DNA from: a virus | Direction: 5' to 3' (one strand) | Virus record (IMG/VR): IMGVR_UViG_3300031566_000277 | Coordinates: 1-28,808 of that record | Length of the DNA stretch: 28,808 nt | Part shown: piece after piece, positions 6,945 to 13,359 of the stretch | Position numbering within the stretch: position 1 is the stretch's first letter | Layout: the number at the start of each line of letters is the position of its first letter | Made by a program: the position numbers and the translations under genes | The notes under the pieces: model-generated | What the model saw: only the letters and a program-made list of their open reading frames with translations | Told to the model about the DNA's origin: nothing | Database searches by the model: none

Positions 6945-7565
6945 ATGACCATGATCCTCTCCAGTCTGGAAGTCATCCGGCCTCTGGCCAGAACAGGAGG
7001 TGTCTTCTCTTATGGTGCCGAGCGCGGGCTTGCACAATGGATTGAGTCCTTCACGGATTCGGACCAGTCACACGTCAGTCTTGCCATCGTCCAGGGACCG
7101 CTGCTGATGGTCGCCGAGGCGATTGGCGCGGGAACGAAGGTCCGCCCCGTCAACCTGAACTGGGAGAACGCTGCCGATATGTGGTATCTCCCGCTTCGGC
7201 AGGAGCTACTCGACCCTCTCGCACTCTACAAGCTGCTGGACTTCATCCGCGACGTTTCCGAGAGGGAAGTTCCTTACGACTTCCGGGCATTGCTTCCAGG
7301 ACAATGGAGAAACCGTCGTCCGCCCGAGGACTTCAGCCGGCTCTACTGCTCGGAGTTGATCTCCCTCGGCTTCCTGCGCGCCGGCCTCTACGAAGGCACC
7401 CCGGAATTAACCCCAGCAGAGGTCTGTAATCTGAACCTCTATGAGGACAACTACTACTGTATCAAGTGGGGCCGCGACGGCCCCAAAGAGATCCCCGGCT
7501 ACAACACGGTCGACCCGCGCGGAAACCTGTTTTCAACCATGCCTCCAGTGGGGGCGCCTCAATAA
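6945..7565 (+). CDS. permuted papain-fold hydrolase, YiiX/NlpC-P60-like
   Basis: The 206-residue protein shows the catalytic layout of circularly permuted NlpC/P60 enzymes (YaeF/YiiX-like). The His comes first in SHVSLAIV (His43), an acidic residue follows in MVAEAIGAG (Glu58), and the nucleophile comes late in RLYCSELISLGF (Cys135). Members of this superfamily are amidases or peptidases acting on peptidoglycan peptides, lipids or protein esters. In phage they may serve as virion-associated or lytic cell-wall enzymes. There is no signal peptide. It may start at 6945 or at the ATG six bases later. It is the first of two different papain-fold cysteine enzymes in this cassette; the other is the C1-type protein at 9141. 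The substrate is unknown. Confidence 0.7.
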   Translation: MTMILSSLEVIRPLARTGGVFSYGAERGLAQWIESFTDSDQSHVSLAIVQGPLLMVAEAIGAGTKVRPVNLNWENAADMWYLPLRQELLDPLALYKLLDFIRDVSEREVPYDFRALLPGQWRNRRPPEDFSRLYCSELISLGFLRAGLYEGTPELTPAEVCNLNLYEDNYYCIKWGRDGPKEIPGYNTVDPRGNLFSTMPPVGAPQ

Positions 7566-7575
7566 AAGGGAAGAC

Positions 7576-7812
7576 ATGGGACGACCGCGACTACGAGATT
7601 CCGCAGCCTACGCCGCCGCCGAGGCGGGCGAGGCCGCCAATGCCGTTGAGAACGCCGCTAACTGGCTCTCCTATCTCCTGGAGCGGCTGACCAGCGAGGG
7701 GCTCGAATTTGAGTTGAACTCGCTCGGTGGCATCCAGATCCCCAAGACCACCGTCGCCATCAAACTGAAAGAACCGGAAGAACTAACCCAACCCGTTTCA
7801 CCAGAGGAGTAA
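7576..7812 (+). CDS. small helical protein of unknown function
   Basis: This 78-residue product has its ATG at 7576 preceded by AAAAGGGA, which I prefer to an upstream in-frame ATG at 7441 that would overlap the hydrolase gene by over 100 bases. Residues 8-45 form an Ala-rich helix (AYAAAEAGEAANAVENAANW, then LSYLLERLTSEG). A short beta-like segment with GGIQIPKTTVAIKLKEP follows, and the tail is acidic. The next gene starts 5 bases after its stop. The architecture suggests a small oligomeric or adaptor protein. No family is recognised. Confidence 0.65.
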   Translation: MGRPRLRDSAAYAAAEAGEAANAVENAANWLSYLLERLTSEGLEFELNSLGGIQIPKTTVAIKLKEPEELTQPVSPEE

Positions 7813-7817
7813 GAGAC

Positions 7818-8099
7818 ATGCTGGCCTTGCATCGCGACTTTGGAAGCGCCCTACGAACCGCCGCCGGCCACGCTAAGCGGCGTGGCCTGATTACCGCCGC
7901 CGACAAGCAGAGGGTGCGGACGGCCGTCCGCGAAAAGCCCGACGCCGTTCAAGAGGCCCAGGACGAAGTCCTGGAAGCGGCCTTCTGCCGCGGCTACGTC
8001 CAGAGCACCGAGAGGATTCCCGAGGTGAAGGAGATCGACTGCGACAAGCTTATGGAGCTGTTGATCCAACTCCTACCGATCCTCCTCACGCTGTTCTAA
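7818..8099 (+). CDS. small protein with hydrophobic C-terminus
   Basis: This 93-residue product has a good ribosome-binding site overlapping the end of the previous gene (AGAGGAGTAAGAGAC). The body is basic and helical (HAKRRGLITAADKQRVRTAV). After a Cys/Asp segment the last 15 residues, LMELLIQLLPILLTLF, are strongly hydrophobic. That end is short for a bilayer-spanning helix but could be a tail anchor or an amphipathic membrane-binding helix. Its position between a cell-wall-type hydrolase and a secreted protein makes a membrane role plausible, for example as a lysis accessory, but there is no recognised family. Confidence 0.65.
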   Translation: MLALHRDFGSALRTAAGHAKRRGLITAADKQRVRTAVREKPDAVQEAQDEVLEAAFCRGYVQSTERIPEVKEIDCDKLMELLIQLLPILLTLF

Positions 8100-8104
8100 T
8101 CGCC

Positions 8105-8263
8105 ATGTGGTACGCCGTGATCGCCGCGGTCGTGTATTGCGACGAGGCCGGGGAGTGCCAGACGGAGATGCTCAGCGGCGCCCATTGCATCCGCTGGACG
8201 CCACTGGACGAGTTATGGGAGCGGGCCCGAAAAGAGGCCCAGAAGGAGAAAAACAACCGATGA
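8105..8263 (+). CDS. very small ORF (52 aa) overlapping the secreted protein gene
   Basis: The ATG at 8105 opens a 52-residue frame ending at a TGA (8261-8263) that overlaps the next ATG as ATGA. The product starts MWYAVIAAVVYCDEAGECQ, contains three cysteines and ends in a charged helix (WERARKEAQKEKNNR). The exact stop-start overlap and the purine-rich AGAAGGAGAAA that serves as ribosome-binding site for the next gene support real translation. The first 12 residues are hydrophobic but too short for a membrane helix. Function is unknown. Confidence 0.5.
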   Translation: MWYAVIAAVVYCDEAGECQTEMLSGAHCIRWTPLDELWERARKEAQKEKNNR

Positions 8264-9144
8264 AACGCCTCGTTCCGGCCGCCGCCCTGGCGGCCCTACT
8301 GCTCTTACTGTTATCGCCGTTTTCCCAGGCCGCCGATGGGCCAAAACTCGTCGGCCCGGAGCGGGTCGCCGTCGGCGAGCGATTTGACGTGGAGGTCGCC
8401 GGCGTCACCTGGGACGTGTCCCAGTACACGAAGCCCGACCTACCGCAGACCGAATGGCGAATCTTCAACGGCCAGCACGGGCTGAAAACCCACCTGGACA
8501 TTCGCTCCGTCGTGGCTCCTGGCGAGACCACCGTGCTTCGGGTGCTTGAAAATGGACAGGTCAAAACGCTTTCCGTGACCGAGGCGGGCCCGATCAAGAC
8601 GGCCGTCGTGCCGTTTTGCACGCTAACCGCCGACACCCCCGGCAAATTGACGGTTGCGTTCCTGTTCATGGCCGACCGGACCGCCAAGCTGCTGAGCCTG
8701 GCCGTGGAGGTGGGGGATCCGATTCCGCCTCCACCTCCACCGCCTCCTCCGCCACCCCCGCCGCCTCCGCCTCCCGCGGAGAAGTGCCAGGTGATGTTTT
8801 TCTACCAGAGCGACACGCTGGACAACCTGCCCCACGCCAAGCGCGTGATGCTGGCCGGCCAGGCCTTTCGCAAAGCGCTGGAGGCCAAGGGCCACAGCTT
8901 CGAGGGGGCCTTTGATGTTGATGCGGTGGCGGGCACCGGGCGCACGACGTGCGACGCCACCGGCTGCTTCCCGGTCGGACTGCCCGACGCGCTGAGGCCC
9001 TGGTGGCAGGCCGTCGACAAAAAGCCGCTGCCCGCCGTGGCCATCGCGCCGATGGACGGGGGCACGATCCAGGTCTTCGCACTACCACAAGACACCGCTG
9101 GATTCTGGAGCCTGCTGGAAAAGGGAGAGGGGGTGAAGCGATGA
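8260..9144 (+). CDS. secreted protein with Ig-like domain, 17-proline linker and a compact C-terminal domain
   Basis: The start at 8260 is fixed by the ATGA overlap, a GAAGGAG ribosome-binding site, and the signal peptide it exposes. That peptide is MKRLVPAAALAALLLLLLSP plus FSQA, with likely cleavage after Ala24. The 294-residue protein then has a beta-rich Ig-like region (about 28-150), exactly 17 consecutive prolines (156-172), and a C-terminal domain with four cysteines (two as TTCDATGCFPVG) and a LPAVAIAPMDGGTIQVFALP segment. That segment loosely recalls the cis-proline part of thioredoxin folds. It should be exported from the infected cell or to the periplasm. Its stop overlaps the papain-like protease start, so the two are probably made together. 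Function is unknown; target, inhibitor or partner of the protease are all open possibilities. Confidence 0.75.
   Translation: MKRLVPAAALAALLLLLLSPFSQAADGPKLVGPERVAVGERFDVEVAGVTWDVSQYTKPDLPQTEWRIFNGQHGLKTHLDIRSVVAPGETTVLRVLENGQVKTLSVTEAGPIKTAVVPFCTLTADTPGKLTVAFLFMADRTAKLLSLAVEVGDPIPPPPPPPPPPPPPPPPPAEKCQVMFFYQSDTLDNLPHAKRVMLAGQAFRKALEAKGHSFEGAFDVDAVAGTGRTTCDATGCFPVGLPDALRPWWQAVDKKPLPAVAIAPMDGGTIQVFALPQDTAGFWSLLEKGEGVKR
8725..8775 (+). repeat. 17-codon proline run
   Basis: Seventeen successive CCN codons use mixed third bases (CCG, CCT, CCA, CCC), so the tract is kept at the protein level and is not a simple DNA repeat. Such a run stalls ribosomes and requires elongation factor P for translation. 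Confidence 0.95.
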
Positions 9145-9935
9145 TTCAGCGATTCGATCTCGATAGTCCCGACGACTTGTCGGCGGTCCTTCAGCGAACG
9201 ACTCAGTTCGGAGCGCAGATCGGAGCGTTTCCCCGGCGCACGGTCTATGGCCGCGCGCGCGGCTTAGTACCCGTAGGCGAGGCGATTCCCGACAAGCTGG
9301 TCCAGCCGGCCGACTACAAGGAGGTGATCGCCGAGTGCCACGCCGATCAGGTGTTCCCAGTCTACCATCAGCGGGAATCTTGGGGGCCGCCGGGAACTAC
9401 CTGGGACCAGAACGGACTGAACTATTGCTGGTCCTGGGGGCTCACCGCCACGCTGATGGACCTCCGCGAGCGCGAAGGGAGGCCGACCGTGCAACTATCG
9501 CCGGTATCGTTGGGCTGGTTGGTGAATTGGCGCAACGCCGGCAACTACCTGGAGTCGGCAATCGCCGGCGCCAAGGAGCGGGGCGTCTGCTCGGCCGCGT
9601 ACACGCCGGACATGCACAGCCTCCGCCCCAACCGATTTAAGGACGGGTGGGAAGAGGATGCCATAAATTACCGGCTCGGCGAGGTCTGGGACTGCGACCC
9701 GCGGGCCATGCTCCAGCACGCGCTCTCGGTGCTGGCGACCGGCACCCCGCTCTACATTGCGTACGATTGGTGGGGTCACGCCCTGGAGTGCGTTGGCCTT
9801 CGGTGGGACGAAAAGCAAGTCAACAATGTCGTGTGGATCGTCCGCAACTCGCACGGCGAGAAAGACGTGATCGAGCTGACCGGCAATCGCGGCCTGCCGG
9901 ACGAGGCGTATGGATTACGCGCAAGCCTGACCTGA
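9141..9935 (+). CDS. papain-like (C1 family) cysteine protease
   Basis: This 264-residue protein has the full papain catalytic set in order. Gln90 (oxyanion hole) and Cys96 (nucleophile) lie in WDQNGLNYCWSWGL, with the same six-residue spacing as papain's Gln19 and Cys25 and the characteristic Trp after Cys. His213 lies in DWWGHALECVGL, and Asn236 in VWIVRNSHGEKD, matching the KNSWG-type motif. LSPVSLGWLVN after the Cys helix corresponds to the LSEQ-type segment. The first 85 residues could act as a propeptide or targeting region. There is no signal peptide. The start overlaps the preceding stop (ATGA). The role could be virion protein processing, destruction of a proteinaceous host surface during entry or exit, or maturation of the adjacent secreted protein. 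Confidence 0.85.
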   Translation: MIQRFDLDSPDDLSAVLQRTTQFGAQIGAFPRRTVYGRARGLVPVGEAIPDKLVQPADYKEVIAECHADQVFPVYHQRESWGPPGTTWDQNGLNYCWSWGLTATLMDLREREGRPTVQLSPVSLGWLVNWRNAGNYLESAIAGAKERGVCSAAYTPDMHSLRPNRFKDGWEEDAINYRLGEVWDCDPRAMLQHALSVLATGTPLYIAYDWWGHALECVGLRWDEKQVNNVVWIVRNSHGEKDVIELTGNRGLPDEAYGLRASLT

Positions 9936-9947
9936 GAGGTGACAGTG

Positions 9948-10325
9948 ATGGATTGGATCGACACGATCAATCAAGTTGGTGTGCCAGTGACAATGCTGGC
10001 CGTATTCCTCCTTGCCGGCTGGTGGGTGCTCCGACAGACACTCGGCAAGGAGGGATGGCTGAAGCTACTGGCGGCCAAGCTGGTGGAACGTCTAATCGCG
10101 TTCTTCGCTCGCATGGACGAGCTGCTGGGCCGTCTCGTCCGGATGGAGGAACGCCAGACCGACGCCACTACAGTGCTGCACTCGCAGCATGACACGATCT
10201 GCGAAGCGGGGCTGCATTTCTGCGATCTGACCGAGAAGATCTGCCAAAAACTTGAGGTCGACGTGGACAAGGAGCTGGAGGCCGTCCGCACGGCCCTCCG
10301 CAATGCGCAGGAGAACGGGGCTTAG
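9948..10325 (+). CDS. single-TM coiled-coil protein, holin-like candidate
   Basis: This is a 125-residue product. I prefer the ATG at 9948 (GAGAGG about five to eight bases before it) to a GTG nine bases upstream. Residues 11-29 (VGVPVTMLAVFLLAGWWVL) are a clear transmembrane helix after a short N-terminus. Basic and amphipathic helices follow, then a coiled-coil-like acidic tail with two Cys (ICEAGLHFC). One TM plus a cytoplasmic coiled coil is seen in several small phage holins and in membrane-anchored lysis accessories. Together with the two cysteine hydrolases upstream it could complete a lysis cassette. That link is inferred from context, since holins share no diagnostic sequence. Confidence 0.6.
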   Translation: MDWIDTINQVGVPVTMLAVFLLAGWWVLRQTLGKEGWLKLLAAKLVERLIAFFARMDELLGRLVRMEERQTDATTVLHSQHDTICEAGLHFCDLTEKICQKLEVDVDKELEAVRTALRNAQENGA

Positions 10326-10350
10326 GGAAGGTTGCGGAGTTGGAGGAAAC

Positions 10351-11361
10351 ATGACAACGCTCGCCTGCGATTACGCCAGTCTGGTCAACGAGGTGGGCTT
10401 CCACCTGTTCGGGCTGCGCCCCAAGACGGCCGATGTGATTACGGACGCCGTGGCCAGCGCCAACCAGGCGACCGACATCCTGCGGTCCATCGCCAAGGGG
10501 CTCCAATTCATCTACTCCGCTCATCGCTGGTCGTTCTTGCGTCCGCTGGTCACGGTCACCACCCATCCCGCGTACCACACGGGCACGATCACCGTTGACG
10601 CCGATGGGAACGTGACTGGGACGGACACCGTGTTTCCGGACTATTCGGCCTCGGCTTCAGGATGGCTCACGATCCCCAGCGTGGGCTCGTTTGCCGTGAA
10701 GACCTACACGAGCGGTACGGAGCTGGTCCTGACAGACTACACGGGCGGCGCCGTTACGAGTGCGTCGACGTTCACCCTTGGCTTCAACACCTACCCGCTA
10801 CCAGCCGGTGTGGACAGCCTGGAGGGACGCCTGACGTTCGCGCAAGGCATCGACTGCCCCTCCCGGCCCCTGACCAGGGTTCCAGAGGTCGATATTCGCC
10901 GTCTCCTGAGTCAAAGCAACACGCCCGGCAGGCCCGGGATGTATGCGGAGACGACTCAGACCTTCGACGCCACGGCCGGCTCCACGCGGTTCGTCACGTT
11001 CTGGCCGGTGCCTGATCTGGAGTACATCTTAACGGCGGTCGGGACGCTTCGACCGTCCATGATAACCAGCACGAACAAGTACCCGCTGGGGATCGAGGTC
11101 TTGGCGCCCTGCATTTCCGAATCGTGCCTTGCGTCTGCGGAGAGGAACGTCCAGGGCAAGGACGCCGGCCACCAGGACGCCGTTCACAACCGGGCCCTGG
11201 CGCCGCTTCTGGCCATGGCGATTCAGCGGGACAAGGAGTACAGCAGCCCGGAGAGCCTGGGGGTCGACCACGGGCAGGACAGCGTGTCCCTCGGACCCGA
11301 ACGCTTCCGTAGCGGCCAAATTTACTGGGCCGGCGGCTGCGACTACGAAGGTTACCTGTAA
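10351..11361 (+). CDS. head-tail adaptor / connector protein
   Basis: This 336-residue protein starts at an ATG with GGAGTTGGAGGAAAC upstream. Near the N-terminus, after a helix, it carries LQFIYSAHRWSFLRPL (residues 51-66). The aromatic, Trp-Ser-Phe-Leu-Arg-Pro pattern recurs in phage proteins sitting between portal and nozzle. A beta-rich domain (about 65-155, Thr/Gly-rich) then precedes a helical C-terminal part (LAPLLAMAIQRDKEYSSPES). Proteins of this type form the ring below the portal (T7 gp11-like role) and, with the nozzle, the short tail. The distance to the nozzle-like gene (about 5.8 kb) is longer than usual because fibre and enzyme genes are inserted. Confidence 0.65.
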   Translation: MTTLACDYASLVNEVGFHLFGLRPKTADVITDAVASANQATDILRSIAKGLQFIYSAHRWSFLRPLVTVTTHPAYHTGTITVDADGNVTGTDTVFPDYSASASGWLTIPSVGSFAVKTYTSGTELVLTDYTGGAVTSASTFTLGFNTYPLPAGVDSLEGRLTFAQGIDCPSRPLTRVPEVDIRRLLSQSNTPGRPGMYAETTQTFDATAGSTRFVTFWPVPDLEYILTAVGTLRPSMITSTNKYPLGIEVLAPCISESCLASAERNVQGKDAGHQDAVHNRALAPLLAMAIQRDKEYSSPESLGVDHGQDSVSLGPERFRSGQIYWAGGCDYEGYL

Positions 11362-11376
11362 CAGGAGTTTCGTCAA

Positions 11377-11703
11377 ATGTCGGTTCGATCCTTCGCGCAA
11401 AGCGTGGCCGTCACGACGGCCCTTGGCACCACGGCGGCCTTCCGATTCACGGACATGGTCTCGGGGCGGATTTTGCTGCCAGATGGGGAAAATACATCGC
11501 TCACTTTCTACGAATGCGACACGATCGACGGGACCTATGTCCTCTGCGACGACGTTGGGACAAATGGTGTTGTGGCCGTCGTCACCGCCGCGGTCACACC
11601 GAAGTCTTACGTGATTCCGACCGCCCTGGCCGGGTCACGCTTTATCAAGATCGTTGCCAACGTGGCAGACGTGACGGCCACCGTCGTTACGAAGGACGAA
11701 TAG
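11377..11703 (+). CDS. small beta-rich structural protein
   Basis: The 108-residue product has an ACAGGAG ribosome-binding site and starts 16 bases after the adaptor gene. It is Thr/Val/Ala-rich with alternating strands (RILLPDGENTSLTFYECDTI, later SRFIKIVANVADVTATVVTK). This looks like an Ig-like or jelly-roll sandwich of the size of capsid decoration or tail accessory proteins. No cysteine pair, signal peptide or membrane helix is visible. The exact family is not recognised; a virion surface role is inferred from fold character and neighbours. Confidence 0.65.
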   Translation: MSVRSFAQSVAVTTALGTTAAFRFTDMVSGRILLPDGENTSLTFYECDTIDGTYVLCDDVGTNGVVAVVTAAVTPKSYVIPTALAGSRFIKIVANVADVTATVVTKDE

Positions 11704-11800
11704 ACTCGACAGGAAACACCAAAGGGTGGGCGGCGCCGGCAGCGCCCGTTGTTCTGCACCTTGCCGGTACAACCCCGTTCTCAAAAGGAGAGAACCCATC

Positions 11801-12628
11801 ATGCAACCCTCGAACGCTCTGCATCAGATCCGGAAGTCCCCGTTTGCCATCGTCGATCCTGGCGACGCCGGCTACATCTACATCGACCGCAACTGGCTTT
11901 ACTGCCCGATCGTCACGAAAACCGCCGAAACGCGAATCCTCGACGGGCCGCCCAAGGCCGGGCTGACCGCGCGCTTGGGAATGACAACGGACGCCGGGGA
12001 CTGCGTTGTGACGGTCAAGGATTCTGCCGGGGCGACGACCGGCACGACCACCTTCGACGACGCGGCGGACTGGGCGGAGTACATCTCCATCGAGACCAGC
12101 CCCGGCGTGTTCGCCTGGCGGTGCCTGGCGACCTACGGGACGGTGAACACCGTTCCCACGCCGTCGGCGATCAGCGGCGTGGTGGTCACGAAGATGGTGC
12201 CGTTCATCGAGAATGCCGTCAACACGGTTCACACCGGAACGGTGCCGATCCCGGCTGGGGCCACGCTCCTGAACATCCAGGTCGTCAACACGGTGCTCTG
12301 GGGTGCCACGTCCGCTGCCCTCGACGTGGGCGACGACGACGACGCGAACGGCTATTTCGCGGCGGTCAACTGCAAGGCGACGGACCTGCTGGTCGGCGAG
12401 GTGCTGGACATCAGCAACGCCGAAAACTGGGGTGGCAAGAACGGAGACTACCTCGTCGCGGCGACCGGCCGCAAGGGCTGTGCAGCCGGCGGCATTTACT
12501 ACGCCGCTGCCAACAACATCATCGGCGTGATGACGGTCGGCACCCCGGCCGCGGCGACGGGGCGAACCTTCATGGCGGTCACCTACTGCGTGCCCGACAG
12601 CATCGCCGCCGTGGCCACTGGTCCCTGA
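11801..12628 (+). CDS. beta-rich structural protein of unknown role
   Basis: This 275-residue protein has its ATG at 11801 set by AAAAGGAGAG seven bases upstream; an in-frame ATG at 11726 would lie in the intergenic region without a site. Sequence such as GDAGYIYIDRNWLYCPIVTK, an internal DVGDDDDANGYF acidic loop, and Gly/Ala-rich ends (GVMTVGTPAAATGRTFMAVT) point to a beta-structured virion protein. The 97-base leader before it has a modest GC hairpin (11728-11732 with 11743-11747). It could be a fibre, decoration or tail component. No family is recognised. Confidence 0.65.
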   Translation: MQPSNALHQIRKSPFAIVDPGDAGYIYIDRNWLYCPIVTKTAETRILDGPPKAGLTARLGMTTDAGDCVVTVKDSAGATTGTTTFDDAADWAEYISIETSPGVFAWRCLATYGTVNTVPTPSAISGVVVTKMVPFIENAVNTVHTGTVPIPAGATLLNIQVVNTVLWGATSAALDVGDDDDANGYFAAVNCKATDLLVGEVLDISNAENWGGKNGDYLVAATGRKGCAAGGIYYAAANNIIGVMTVGTPAAATGRTFMAVTYCVPDSIAAVATGP

Positions 12629-12646
12629 TCCAAAGGAGAAGTCGTC

Positions 12647-12814
12647 GTGAGTTCCGAACCCGAGAGCCCCTATCAGGCCAAGGCCGGGATGGGGGACGCT
12701 GTGAAAGTGTCCGTTGCGCGCGGCCCTCAGCCCGAGCAGGCAGAGAAGCCCGAACCCAAGCCCAAAGAGAAAGAGGAGGAAGCTCCCGATGCGAGCGAAC
12801 AAGTCGATTCTTGA
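12647..12814 (+). CDS. small acidic, Pro/Glu/Lys-rich protein
   Basis: A GTG at 12647, preceded by AAAGGAG at eight bases, opens a 55-residue frame ending in TGA at 12812-12814. The product is low complexity (PQPEQAEKPEPKPKEKEEE) and probably disordered. It overlaps the next gene by 26 bases. The good ribosome-binding site and the filling of an otherwise empty gap support it. Such tails often act as flexible linkers or assembly factors. Function is unknown. Confidence 0.5.
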   Translation: MSSEPESPYQAKAGMGDAVKVSVARGPQPEQAEKPEPKPKEKEEEAPDASEQVDS

Positions 12815-13340
12815 CGGGATCGTGCGCAAGCCGCGTTTCCGCGGGGGCCGTAATCCCGCCCCCCACAGTCCCCTAGCCGTCCAGAACCGCGTGCTCATCG
12901 ACGTGGTGGGGCCCGAGGGCCTGAAGAAGCACGTCGAGCACGATGGGAATATCCTCACGCAGTACGGGCTGAACCGGCTGTCGGAGATGCTGGCCTCCGA
13001 TGCGGGCGGGGCCAGCGCCTGGATGAACTATCTCGGCGTGGGGAACGACACCACCGCGGCCGACAGCACGGATAGCGGTATCGGTTCCACGTTCGGGACC
13101 GGAACTCTCGGCGGCGCCACGGTCAACCGCTCGGACAAGACGGACTACACGGCCGAGTACCAGGCCACGTTCAGCGACACGGTCAACGCCCGCACCATTG
13201 AGGAGGTCTGCCTTTGCCAGACCGACACCTACGACGCCTCGGGCGGGGCTCGCAGCGTCCTGGGGGAGGACAGCGTGGGCAAGGGGACCGCCGACACCGT
13301 GTACCTGAGCTACCAGTTCATCGCCGGCACGGCAGCATGA
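12789..13340 (+). CDS. putative tail appendage protein
   Basis: The 183-residue product starts at an ATG with AGGAGGAAGC upstream, inside the previous small gene. Its body follows a pattern I have seen in phage tail-fibre-like proteins: an N-terminal helix with MLASDAGG, then NYLGVGNDTTAADSTDSGIG, a strand YTAEYQATFSDTVNARTIEE followed by VCLC, then a late KGTADTVYLSYQFIAG strand. It resembles the short appendage proteins that cap or extend tail fibres. No catalytic residues are visible. It sits before the glycosyltransferase-methyltransferase gene, which may modify it or other surface proteins. Confidence 0.6.
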   Translation: MRANKSILDGIVRKPRFRGGRNPAPHSPLAVQNRVLIDVVGPEGLKKHVEHDGNILTQYGLNRLSEMLASDAGGASAWMNYLGVGNDTTAADSTDSGIGSTFGTGTLGGATVNRSDKTDYTAEYQATFSDTVNARTIEEVCLCQTDTYDASGGARSVLGEDSVGKGTADTVYLSYQFIAGTAA

Positions 13341-13359
13341 CCGAAGGAGGCGATGGAGC

